Positions 19,194 through 27,618 of a stretch of DNA of 33,002 nucleotides are shown piece after piece (the first letter of the stretch is position 1; every line of letters starts with the position of its first letter). Source of the DNA: Candidatus Latescibacterota bacterium (GTDB lineage Bacteria > JAAXHH01 > JACQVL01); contig JACQVL010000304.1 in assembly GCA_016209865.1 (NCBI GenBank), forward strand, positions 1 through 33,002, in the 5' to 3' direction. Both the position numbers and the translations under genes were made by a program. Below the pieces are notes generated by a model. That model had not been told where the DNA came from and searched no databases. It saw only the letters and a program-made list of their open reading frames with translations.

Positions 19194-19760
19194 TCACCAC
19201 CACGCTCGCTGAAGCGATGCGCGCGCTTCCTTCTTGATTTTCCACTGGGTGGTCACTTCGATCGCGGCGTTCCCCGGCACCTGGGCTCCGACGGCCGTCC
19301 GGGTATGGAACCCGATATCGGACCCGAAGACGAGCACCATCAGGTACGAGAAGCCCATGCCCGGGCCCGGGGTGTTGCCTTCATCCGGGGCGGTGTTGAC
19401 ATCCACGCGGGCATAGAGGAGTGCCTGGACTTTCGTGAAGTCGCCGATCGCGGCCTTGAGCCTGCCCAGGATCTGGAGTCCTACCTCCCACCCGGCCCAG
19501 AACCCCTCATCCAGACTCACATACCCGACCGCCGGGTTGCCCCCCACTTTGCCCTGTCCCGCCGTCATCCCGGAGAGGAACAGGAATCCCGTCTCCGCGT
19601 CGAACCGGACCGCCGCCAGCCGGCCGGGTTTCGACAGGTCGACTTTCGGAACCTTGATGCCCAGCTTCCTGATGCGGTCGTTGATGGACAGCCCGTCCAG
19701 TTGCTTCATCTTTGCGGTCAACTCGTCCGGGGTCATCGCCGGTTTGGTGCGTGCAGCCAT
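19194..19760 (-). CDS. RidA/YjgF-YER057c-UK114-like protein
   Basis: 188 aa; GFLFLSGMTAGQG, ALLYARVDVNTAPDE, FGSDIGFHTRTAVGAQVPGNAAIEVTTQW. Confidence 0.68.
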   Translation of the reverse strand: MAARTKPAMTPDELTAKMKQLDGLSINDRIRKLGIKVPKVDLSKPGRLAAVRFDAETGFLFLSGMTAGQGKVGGNPAVGYVSLDEGFWAGWEVGLQILGRLKAAIGDFTKVQALLYARVDVNTAPDEGNTPGPGMGFSYLMVLVFGSDIGFHTRTAVGAQVPGNAAIEVTTQWKIKKEARASLQRAWW

Positions 19761-19812
19761 GCCGTGCTCCTCTCTGGGTGGATGATGGATGATTGACGAA
19801 ATTTTCGATTTT

Positions 19813-19896
19813 GGATTTTAGATTTTGGATTGAAGAGCCTTTGTGGAGAGAGCCACCAAGCACAACACCTCGCCGTTAATCCAAAATCTAAAATCC
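19813..19896. repeat. 19-bp perfect inverted repeat
   Basis: GGATTTTAGATTTTGGATT (19813-19831) and AATCCAAAATCTAAAATCC (19878-19896). Confidence 0.9.
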
Positions 19897-19900
19897 GGAA

Positions 19901-20392
19901 TTATTTTTCTCTCTCGACGTAATCCTGAAAGACGAGGTGGAGCGCGTCGAGCAGGTGTTGAACCTTGAGGCGGAGTTCATCGCTCTCCAGATCGGTGATC
20001 GTCTCGAACGGAAGGGCGGTGTAGAAGCAGAACCACGGACGCTCGAAGAAATGATCCACCTCGTACCGCCCCGTCTCTCCCATATCGTCGAGCTCGACCT
20101 GGAGCATCTCGGTCAGGGTCTCCCCGCTCTCCAGTCCCCCATGTTCGATGGCGTCGTTGAGGCTCAGGTCCTGCGTGAGAAACCCCACCTGGATGACGCG
20201 ATCCTGAGGGCAGAACGCGACCTCATAGCAGGACTCACGGCCGACCTCGAACCGCACGACGAACTCCGCCTCCTTCCTTCGCTCGGTCGTCACGTCCACG
20301 ATCCGGACGAAACGGGGATCCCCCTCGAACAAATCGAGCGTCCATTCCCTGAACCTATCGGCCAATCGCTGTTCTATCTCTGACAATGCCAT
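19901..20392 (-). CDS. conserved hypothetical protein
   Basis: ORF continuous with good codon character; start set at MALSEIEQRLADRFREW (inside the longer ORF-track call to 20515). No family recognised. Confidence 0.65.
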   Translation of the reverse strand: MALSEIEQRLADRFREWTLDLFEGDPRFVRIVDVTTERRKEAEFVVRFEVGRESCYEVAFCPQDRVIQVGFLTQDLSLNDAIEHGGLESGETLTEMLQVELDDMGETGRYEVDHFFERPWFCFYTALPFETITDLESDELRLKVQHLLDALHLVFQDYVEREK

Positions 20393-20546
20393 GATCGATC
20401 TGTCCTCCTCGCGTGATCGGCTCGAGTCATCCTTTTCCCATCGCACTTGCGGTCTGAGCAAGCGATGACCCGCTCGGCAGCCCTTATAATGCAGACAACG
20501 GGTTTCCGCTGTCAAGGGTGGAAATCACCACGCCGCCAGAAAACGC

Positions 20547-20575
20547 TTGACGTCGTTTCTTGTTTCCTGTAGTTT
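20547..20575 (+). promoter_or_regulatory. sigma70-like promoter upstream of the ferritin-like gene
   Basis: TTGACG-N17-TAGTTT. Confidence 0.5.
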
Positions 20576-20647
20576 GCTGACCCGTAGCAATGATGTTGCT
20601 CCCTTGATCTCCTTCACATCAACCCTCTCCAACAAGGTGGTGTCACC

Positions 20648-21064
20648 ATGAACCCGAAACAGGCGTTAATACACGGGCTGAACGAGGATTTGAAACGGGA
20701 ACTGAGCGCGGTCATCCGGTATCTGTACCAGGCGAGCGTGGCCACCGGGATCATCGGCCACGAACTCCGGGAGATGTTGAAACAAGAGGTCGGCTCGGAG
20801 CTGGAGCACGCCAGATTCCTGGCGGACAAGGTCGCCGCCTTAGGCGGCAAACCGGATGTTACCGTTCCTCCCCTCGTTGAGCATAAGACCGCCCAGCAGA
20901 TGGCGAAGTACGACCTGACCCAGGAACGTGAAGTCATCAAAGCGTATACCGAACGAGTGAAACAAGCGGAGACCGCCGGGGAGCTCGGCCTGAAAGTGCA
21001 CCTCGAGAATATGCTCTCGGAAGAGACCGACCACGCCGAGGAACTGGAGCGGCTGATCAGGTAA
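20648..21064 (+). CDS. ferritin-like/bacterioferritin-like protein
   Basis: 138 aa; LNEDLKRELSAVIRYLYQASVATG...SELEHARFLADKVAALGGKP...ENMLSEETDHAEELERLI: paired E/ExxH metal-binding pattern. Confidence 0.82.
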   Translation: MNPKQALIHGLNEDLKRELSAVIRYLYQASVATGIIGHELREMLKQEVGSELEHARFLADKVAALGGKPDVTVPPLVEHKTAQQMAKYDLTQEREVIKAYTERVKQAETAGELGLKVHLENMLSEETDHAEELERLIR

Positions 21065-21130
21065 GACCGATTACGGGTTGCGGATTTATCGGTCAGCAAT
21101 TCAAGAGCAATAGTCTCAGGAGGGGCGGCT

Positions 21131-21559
21131 ATGGAGACGCACGAAGACCTCACACAGTCTGTCGAAGGTGGGGATGGGATCTTTGTCATCCGGGGGAGCG
21201 GCAATTGCCGTGAATGGAACGGGATTCACTACAAGATGGGTCTGTCGGCGAAGAACGTCGGCGCGCAGAAGCTGTCGATGAACGTCGCCACCGTCCCGCC
21301 CGGCGGGGTGGCGTACGCCCACGTTCACGTGGGGTTTGAGGTCATGCTCTACCTTCTGCACGGCCGGGTGCGCCACGAGTACGGGCCTGGCCTCAAGCAG
21401 GTGATCGACAACGAGGCCGGGGATTTCATCTACATCGAACCGGGAGTCCCCCACGAGGTGTTCAACCTGAGCGACACTGAACCGGTCGTGGCCGTGGTGG
21501 CGCGCTCCGACGCAGATGAGTGGCAACACATCATCCCGTACGACCGGAACAGCCTGTAA
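21131..21559 (+). CDS. cupin-domain protein
   Basis: 142 aa; GGVAYAHVHVGFEVMLYLLHGRVRHEYG...AGDFIYIEPGVPHEVFNLSD (cupin motifs 1 and 2). Confidence 0.88.
   Translation: METHEDLTQSVEGGDGIFVIRGSGNCREWNGIHYKMGLSAKNVGAQKLSMNVATVPPGGVAYAHVHVGFEVMLYLLHGRVRHEYGPGLKQVIDNEAGDFIYIEPGVPHEVFNLSDTEPVVAVVARSDADEWQHIIPYDRNSL
21522..21554 (+). repeat. 33-nt direct repeat, left copy (3' end of cupin gene)
   Basis: GGCAACACATCATCCCGTACGACCGGAACAGCC; 32/33 identical to 22660-22692. Confidence 0.95.
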
Positions 21560-21669
21560 ATCTTGTACTTCATGGGGGCCTGTTGTCTCGAAAGCTCACG
21601 AAAAGCTAACCAATTCGTGTCAAGTCCCGCTGAGCGTCCATCCTCATCCCACATTTCTTGTCGGACCTC

Positions 21670-21698
21670 TTGACACGCGAGACCAGATTTCTTATATT
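21670..21698 (+). promoter_or_regulatory. strong sigma70-like promoter
   Basis: TTGACA-N17-TATATT. Confidence 0.75.
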
Positions 21699-21704
21699 GG
21701 TTGG

Positions 21705-21778
21705 TGAAGATATCCCCCCTGTCCCTTCGGGGGCAGGGCGCGAGACCAAGTCCTTCGGGGCTTGGTCTCTGCTTTTTT
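21705..21778 (+). ncRNA. predicted short structured RNA / attenuated leader of the NYN gene
   Basis: Lies between the promoter and the intrinsic terminator. Hairpin 1 CCCTGTCCC-TTCG-GGGGCAGGG (21717-21738); hairpin 2 GAGACCAAGTCC-TTCG-GGGCTTGGTCTC (21742-21769); TSS inferred only. Confidence 0.5.
21742..21778 (+). terminator. rho-independent terminator
   Basis: 12-bp stem with UUCG tetraloop followed by TGC and TTTTTT. Confidence 0.8.
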
Positions 21779-21806
21779 ACCCACTGTAAGCCTCTCAGAA
21801 CGCCTC

Positions 21807-22430
21807 ATGCGAACGTCTGTCTATATTGATGGGTTCAACTTGTATTACGGCGCTCTCCGAGGGACGCCATACCAATGGTTAGACCTGAACAAAATGTGTT
21901 GCACGATCCTCCCCAAACACCAGATACACACCATCAAGTACTTCACGGCCCGAGTGAGCGCCCGACCGAATGATCCCGGTCAATCTGCGCGTCAGCAAAC
22001 CTACCTGAGAGCCTTACGGACGCTTCCCAACGTTGAGATCATCTTCGGGCATTTTCTGACGCATGAGGTGTACATGCCGCTCGCCGGGTGTCCCCCTCAG
22101 AATCAGCAGTATGTCAAGGTCATCAGAACCGAGGAGAAAGGGTCGGATGTCAATCTGGCGGCTCATCTGCTGAATGATGGGTACAAAGGGGAGTACGAGG
22201 TGGCGGTGGTGATCACGAATGACTCGGATTTACAGGCACCCATCAGAATTGTCCGTCAAGAGTTACAACTTCCTGTGGGCATCCTCAACCCGTACAGGCA
22301 GGCCAGCCGTGAACTGGTTCGCCATGCCTCCTTTGTCAAGACCATCCGGAAAGGGCTGCTCGCTGCCAGCCAATTTCCACCCACCTTGCAGGATTCAACG
22401 GGGTTGTTCTCGAAACCGAGTACCTGGTAG
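21807..22430 (+). CDS. NYN domain (DUF88/LabA-like, PIN-like nuclease fold) protein
   Basis: MRTSVYIDGFNLYYGALRGTPYQWLDL (YIDGFNL Asp), EEKGSDVNLAAHLLNDGY, VITNDSDLQAPI: NYN acidic residues; start set at 21807. Confidence 0.88.
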   Translation: MRTSVYIDGFNLYYGALRGTPYQWLDLNKMCCTILPKHQIHTIKYFTARVSARPNDPGQSARQQTYLRALRTLPNVEIIFGHFLTHEVYMPLAGCPPQNQQYVKVIRTEEKGSDVNLAAHLLNDGYKGEYEVAVVITNDSDLQAPIRIVRQELQLPVGILNPYRQASRELVRHASFVKTIRKGLLAASQFPPTLQDSTGLFSKPSTW

Positions 22431-22545
22431 GGGTATAATTGACCCCCAAAACTGGACCACGTGCTAAGATTGATGAGAAAGCAAAATCTTCCTCAGCAAA
22501 GCCTAAAAGAGGTCGTCTGAAAAAGCTAACCAGTAGCTAACGAAC

Positions 22546-22573
22546 TTGACATCACAGGACGGTTTTCTATAGA
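22546..22573 (+). promoter_or_regulatory. sigma70-like promoter upstream of kynU
   Basis: TTGACA-N16-TATAGA. Confidence 0.6.
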
Positions 22574-22629
22574 TTAGACAAAAGAGGGGCAAGAACGAAA
22601 CACAGACACCACAACACGTTGTGGAATCG

Positions 22630-22700
22630 GCATGATGAGGCGCTCTCGGCTGTGTGGAAGGCAACACATCATCCCGTACGATCGGAACAGCCAGGCGTGA
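22630..22700 (+). pseudogene. remnant of the 3' end of a cupin gene immediately upstream of kynU
   Basis: Frame reads ...RQHIIPYDRNSQA* against DEWQHIIPYDRNSL* of the intact cupin; contains the right copy of the 33-nt repeat (22660-22692). Confidence 0.65.
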
Positions 22701-23986
22701 TGAGCGATGGACGGCCGATGAGGGTTCGGACTGACCCTGGCTTCGCCCGCGAACAGGACGAGCGTGACGAACTGGCCGGGTTCCGGTCGCGGTTCGTCAT
22801 CGATGATCCCGCCCTGATTTATCTCGACGGCAACTCGCTCGGCCGGCTCCCTGTCGAGAGTGCGACTCGCGCCCAGCGGTTGGTTGGGGCTGAGTGGGGG
22901 CAACGGCTGATTCGCGGCTGGAACGAGGGATGGCTCGGTCTGGCTGAGCGTGTGGGGGCGAAGCTCGCCCGCCTGGTCGGAGCCGCCGAGGATGAGGTTA
23001 TCGTCGCCGACTCGACGTCGGTCAACCTCTTCAAGCTGGTCGCCGCCGCCTTGCAGGCTCGTCCAGGCCGGACGGTCGTCATCACGGATGACCTGAACTT
23101 TCCCTCAGACGTCTACATCCTCCAATCCGCCCTGAAGCTGGCCGGGCCGGCGCATCGTCTGGAGATTGTTCGCTCCCCCGACGGCCTGACGGTGCCCATC
23201 GAGACGCTGGCTGGGGCGATCGACTCCGATACCGCCCTGGTCGCGCTGTCGCACACCGCCTTCAAGAGCGGGTCTGTGTACGACATGGCTACCGTGACGG
23301 CGGTAGCCCACCGTGCGGGCGCGCTCATCCTCTGGGATGTGAGCCATTCGGTCGGCGCGATGCCGCTGTCGCTCGATCAGGCGGCCGTCGACCTGGCGGT
23401 GGGGTGCACGTACAAGTACGTGAACGGCGGGCCCGGCGCGCCGGCGTTCCTGTTCGTTCGCCGCGACCTGCACGACCGTCTGCACAACCCCATCGCTGGC
23501 TGGTTCGGCCACCAGGCTCAATTCGAGTTTACTTTGGAATACCGCCCAGCGCAGGGGATTCGGCGATTCCTCACCGGCACCCCCAGCGTCGTCTCCCTCG
23601 CCCTCATCGAGCCCGGCGTCGACCTGCTGCTCGAGGCTGGCCTTGAGCGGGTGCGAGCCAAATCCGTGCGCCAGACCGATTACCTGATCGCCCTGTGGGA
23701 GGCGCTCCTCGCGCCGGTCGGGTTCACTCTCCACTCCCCCCGCGACGCCGCGAGACGCGGGTCGCACGTCTCCCTCGGCCATCCTGACGGCCTGCGGATC
23801 GACCGGGCACTCATCGAGCAGATGCACGTCATCCCCGATTTCCGCTACCCGGATCACATCCGGCTCGGCGTCGCCCCGCTGTACACGACGTATACGGAGA
23901 TACACACCGCCGTCATGGCGCTGCGCACAGTGGTCGTGGAGCGGCTGTATGAGCAGTATCCGGCGACACGGCGCGGGGTGACGTAG
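22700..23986 (+). CDS. kynU: kynureninase
   Basis: IYLDGNSLGRLP, DNLNFPSDVYI-type segment, DVSHSVGAMPL, GCTYKYVNGGPGAPAFLFVRRDL, FRYPDHIRLGVAPLYTTY. ATG at 22700 overlaps the remnant's TGA (TGATG). Confidence 0.92.
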   Translation: MSDGRPMRVRTDPGFAREQDERDELAGFRSRFVIDDPALIYLDGNSLGRLPVESATRAQRLVGAEWGQRLIRGWNEGWLGLAERVGAKLARLVGAAEDEVIVADSTSVNLFKLVAAALQARPGRTVVITDDLNFPSDVYILQSALKLAGPAHRLEIVRSPDGLTVPIETLAGAIDSDTALVALSHTAFKSGSVYDMATVTAVAHRAGALILWDVSHSVGAMPLSLDQAAVDLAVGCTYKYVNGGPGAPAFLFVRRDLHDRLHNPIAGWFGHQAQFEFTLEYRPAQGIRRFLTGTPSVVSLALIEPGVDLLLEAGLERVRAKSVRQTDYLIALWEALLAPVGFTLHSPRDAARRGSHVSLGHPDGLRIDRALIEQMHVIPDFRYPDHIRLGVAPLYTTYTEIHTAVMALRTVVVERLYEQYPATRRGVT

Positions 23987-23999
23987 CGGTCTCTCGCAA

Positions 24000-24023
24000 G
24001 GGCGCAGCGCGCTACGCCCCTAC
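24000..24023. repeat. short GC hairpin related to the GTAGGGGCGCAG palindrome, between convergent genes
   Basis: GGGCGCAGCGCGCTACGCCCCTAC. Confidence 0.6.
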
Positions 24024-25708
24024 TTCTTGATCCTCACTTCTACCCTCTGTTTCCCCGGAGCGATCCGGCAGATCACCACGCCATTGGACAGGCCGTCCCG
24101 GTCGCTCCTGGCCGGGACCCACTGGCCGAACGTCTTGACGACCCCGCGCGCCCGCGTGTCTACCCGTGGGACATCCCACACCGCGATCGGGAATCGCTCA
24201 TAGGACTGCGCTGATTCGACCTCATACCGGTAGATGACGTGCCCACGCTCATCATGGACGGTTGCGTGGATCGTCACTCCAGCCAGATCAAGCATGGGCG
24301 CGCGCTCCGTCGCCGGGACCGTCCACGGCGGCGTGTAGTCATACAGGAAGGCCGGCTTCGGGCCGGGCCGGAGGAAGCCCGCTTTGAGGGACTCGTTCTC
24401 GATCACGAGGGCATCAGGAAACCGCTCCCCGATGTCGTGCGGGCGGTCGAGGTCGCCCTCCTGTGTGCGGGGCAGTCCGGTTAAGGTATCCGTCAGGTAC
24501 ACCGTCGTCTCGGGTGTAGCGGTGAACCGGCGAAGCCAGTATCTGGCCACATCCGCCTTGTGCGCGAACACCAGCCGGCTCGTCCTGGGTTTCCCGGACA
24601 GGTACTGAATGGTCAGCCGGTTCATCTCCACGGTGTCGAATTCGTCGCCCTCGATGGCGACCGAGAAGACGAACGGGGCCGACTGGCCGGCGTTGGCGAT
24701 GAGGTCATCGATTAGCGCGTAGAAGCGACTCATGTCGTCCGGCGACGCCCACCCCCGGAGCCGGTAGACGTCGGGGTCGAGGACGACAGGAGAGCCGGAC
24801 CGGGCGAGCAGGGTGTGCCCGCTGTGGGCGGGGAACCCGATGACTGCGTCGTCCGTCTTGCGGGCCGGCTTGCGGAAATCATCCTTCGCCATGTAATACG
24901 GCCGCTCCGGCAGACCGAACTGGCGGATGGTCTGGCCGGTCGCGTCGTCGACGACATCCTGATGGGGACACAGCCCGCCGATGCCCAGCACCCCGGACCG
25001 CCGGGCAGCCCGGACGATGGCGTTGCCGGGGGTGTGCATGTCGATCACCTCCGGCGCGCCGAACCCCAGGGCATCCCATCGCTCCCGCAACGCCCGCAGC
25101 GCCGCCGCCGCCTCGTCGTCCGACAGGCTGTGCAGGTTGGGGTCGCGCCGGCCCGCAAACCGCGAGTCGAGCGCATACAGCCCCATCCCGTCGAGGAAGG
25201 GGATGACCGCATCCCCGTAGAGCGCATGGAACGCACGGAGGGTCTTGTTGACGTCCCAGTCCGGATCGACTGACCGCTCATCCGTGATCATCGCGTCGTA
25301 ATCGACCGGCAGGCTGTTCGGGTGAAAATCCGGGTGGTACAGGTCGAGCTGGTTGCCTCGGGCGTGGCGGCTGGAGGCGATCGGCGTCCAGAAGGTGCAG
25401 ACGGCGTACGACTCGTCGATCACCGCGAACGAACGGAAGAGGTCGCCGAATCGCACCCGGTAATTCCCCGGCTGTTCCGGCTCGAACGTGACCGTGCCCC
25501 GTTTTTCCTCTCCCTCATCCCGCCAGACGATCCGTACCCCCTCGCCGACTGTAAACTCACGCTCCAGATAATTGGCGGTGACTTCAAGCGTCAGCGGGAG
25601 GTACTCTAATCGGCTCGTCAGATGGATGGTGATCGACTCGCCGAGATGGATCAGGCCGGGGTCGACGGTGATCGATTCGCCGAATTCGCGCATCGGACCT
25701 GGGTTCAT
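24020..25708 (-). CDS. uncharacterised 562-aa protein
   Basis: Long ORF with coherent protein-like composition (NQLDLYHPDFHPNSLPVDYDAMITDERSVDPDWDVNKTLRAFHALYGDAVIPFLDGMGLYALDS...); family not recognised. Confidence 0.8.
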   Translation of the reverse strand: MNPGPMREFGESITVDPGLIHLGESITIHLTSRLEYLPLTLEVTANYLEREFTVGEGVRIVWRDEGEEKRGTVTFEPEQPGNYRVRFGDLFRSFAVIDESYAVCTFWTPIASSRHARGNQLDLYHPDFHPNSLPVDYDAMITDERSVDPDWDVNKTLRAFHALYGDAVIPFLDGMGLYALDSRFAGRRDPNLHSLSDDEAAAALRALRERWDALGFGAPEVIDMHTPGNAIVRAARRSGVLGIGGLCPHQDVVDDATGQTIRQFGLPERPYYMAKDDFRKPARKTDDAVIGFPAHSGHTLLARSGSPVVLDPDVYRLRGWASPDDMSRFYALIDDLIANAGQSAPFVFSVAIEGDEFDTVEMNRLTIQYLSGKPRTSRLVFAHKADVARYWLRRFTATPETTVYLTDTLTGLPRTQEGDLDRPHDIGERFPDALVIENESLKAGFLRPGPKPAFLYDYTPPWTVPATERAPMLDLAGVTIHATVHDERGHVIYRYEVESAQSYERFPIAVWDVPRVDTRARGVVKTFGQWVPARSDRDGLSNGVVICRIAPGKQRVEVRIKK

Positions 25709-25783
25709 GCGGGTTGCTGGGAATGAACAGGGATGGGCAGGATGAACAGGATAGACAAAGAAATCCTATTTTACGACTTTCTT

Positions 25784-25900
25784 ATGAATTTTGACGACCA
25801 AAATCGGTAAAGACCTGTAGGGGCGAATCTGGTATTCGCCCCGATGCGGGCGATCACAAGGATCGCCCCTACGGATGACCTGTTTTGATTATCAAATCTC
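25784..25900. repeat. 117-bp MITE-like palindromic repeat, second copy
   Basis: 115/117 identical to 11897-12013. Confidence 0.95.
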
Positions 25901-25913
25901 ATTAGAACGCCTA

Positions 25914-27518
25914 CTACTCCACATCGCATAACAGCAGCGGCGGAATCTGATAATTCGTGATCTTCGGGTTAGGACCGACGTAGCTCTGTGCCCGTTCAAG
26001 CGCTTCCGGCAGGCTGTCCGCCGTCTCGAACCCCATGATGTCCGCCGGACGCTTCGTTCTTGGTTTCACGACGATCACCTTGCCAAGATAACTGAGCGCG
26101 TAGCAGCCCCAGTACCACATGTAGAACGGATGCACGCCGTGGTAGGCGTAAGAGTGCCGGTACAAGTCGATGTACTTCGGGTTGTACGCGAACTCCTGCT
26201 CGTACTTCTGTTCAACTGTCTTCGGATCCCGCGTGTCCGTCAGGACCCGGTTATAGAATTCAATGTACGACGGATGGTTGACTGGATGGAAATCTTCATG
26301 CAGCGGATAGAGTAAGATGTACACCCCGTCCCGCCGGATGAGCGGCTTGCCCCGGTAGAAGTTGAAAAAATAGCCGAGCGCGAGGCACATGACGAGGATG
26401 GGGTTCATGATCGAATTGACGTTGTACGGGCAGATGTACGGGACGCCGATGACGACGATGTCCGCCTGGCCGTTGACCAGCACGACTTGCTGTCTGTAGA
26501 TGTTGTTCAGCGTCTTCTCGTGGACGAAGTTCGTCCGGCCGGCATGGATGCCGGTCAGCCCGTAGGGTGCGTACATCTTGAAGAAGATGTCCCGTTTGAG
26601 GGAGGCGGGGAGCAGATCGGTCGACAGCTTATTGACGTGCAGGTTGAGCGTGTCGAGCAGGTTGAACCGGTGGTGCGGTTTTCTGAGGAACGTCAGCCAG
26701 TGCGGCACCCCGTCGTTATTCAGCGTCGTCTCGATCGTGAAGATGTTCATGTGCTCGGCGACCACCTTGCCCATCCGGTTGCACGAGTGGTGCATGGCGG
26801 AATGGGGTGGGTCGAAGTACGACAACGAATGCATCAGCGTATCGACGGTGTGGTGGTACCGGAGGCTCCGGTAGGTGCCCAGGCCGACCGGGACGGACTT
26901 GTTCCCGCCGTCCATCGAGACGAGGTTGATGTTGACGTAGATGAGCAGGTCGGATTCGACCGCCCGGCGGTTGATTTCGATCTCCTCTCCCTTTTCGGTC
27001 TTTCCCAGGAAGACGTTCCCATCTTTGTCCTCTGCATCGTGGTTGTACAACCGGTCTGGCGCGAAAGCATCGTAGATTGTCGAGCCGAGGACGCGGCGGA
27101 GTTCTTCCGGCGTCATCCGCCGGTGGAGGGACGTGGCCGCGATGAGATGGATGTCGGTCACCCCGGCGGCGGCGAGTTTCTTCAACACCGAGGTGATCAC
27201 CCGTTGGCGGATGTCGGGCGTGGTCATCGGCGGGAGCGGGAGCGAGATGTCATCGAACGCGATCGTGACTTTCATCCCCGTCCTGAGCTGGGCGGACAAC
27301 GGGTCGCAGCCGAGCGGATGCTCGAGCGCATGCTCGATGGCCTGGTCCACGTCCTGAATCGCGCGGAGCGGCGGCGGAGGATAGATCACGCGCGTGCCCA
27401 CGGGAAGGGACTCAGACATGAACCCTTCCCCGTAATGGAACAGAATCTTCTCCGATTTTTTCTCGACATATCTGATGCAGTCTGAGCGAGTATACAACGG
27501 AGAGTCAGGCATGAACAC
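25914..27518 (-). CDS. LarA-like (nickel-dependent lactate racemase family, DUF2088) protein; start possibly 27419
   Basis: VTIAFDDISLPLPPM, VTDIHLIAATSLHRRMTPEELRRVLG, NHDAED, VESDLLIYVNINLVSMDGGNKSVPVGLGTYRSLRYHH. Confidence 0.75.
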   Translation of the reverse strand: MFMPDSPLYTRSDCIRYVEKKSEKILFHYGEGFMSESLPVGTRVIYPPPPLRAIQDVDQAIEHALEHPLGCDPLSAQLRTGMKVTIAFDDISLPLPPMTTPDIRQRVITSVLKKLAAAGVTDIHLIAATSLHRRMTPEELRRVLGSTIYDAFAPDRLYNHDAEDKDGNVFLGKTEKGEEIEINRRAVESDLLIYVNINLVSMDGGNKSVPVGLGTYRSLRYHHTVDTLMHSLSYFDPPHSAMHHSCNRMGKVVAEHMNIFTIETTLNNDGVPHWLTFLRKPHHRFNLLDTLNLHVNKLSTDLLPASLKRDIFFKMYAPYGLTGIHAGRTNFVHEKTLNNIYRQQVVLVNGQADIVVIGVPYICPYNVNSIMNPILVMCLALGYFFNFYRGKPLIRRDGVYILLYPLHEDFHPVNHPSYIEFYNRVLTDTRDPKTVEQKYEQEFAYNPKYIDLYRHSYAYHGVHPFYMWYWGCYALSYLGKVIVVKPRTKRPADIMGFETADSLPEALERAQSYVGPNPKITNYQIPPLLLCDVE

Positions 27519-27618
27519 ATCCCTTCTATGCGCGACGAAGGACGGATCAACGGAGAGGAAACGAGAACGTCACAATATAATCATCATGACGGGAGCGCAG
27601 ACAGCATTTTTTTGCTCG

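Noticed and set aside
22439-22465. TTGACCCCCAAAACTGGACCACG after the NYN stop, resembling an IS3-family terminal repeat
   Set aside because: No matching inverted end or transposase found; resemblance from memory only.
21601-22532. 12-nt AAAAGCTAACCA at 21601-21612 and 22521-22532 as ends of the NYN cassette
   Set aside because: Short and AT-rich; position relative to the 33-nt repeat differs on the two sides, so it does not define consistent termini.
23105-27485. Antisense ORFs 23105-23905 (-) and 26487-27485 (+)
   Set aside because: Opposite well-supported kynU and LarA-like genes; composition is of shadow-frame type.
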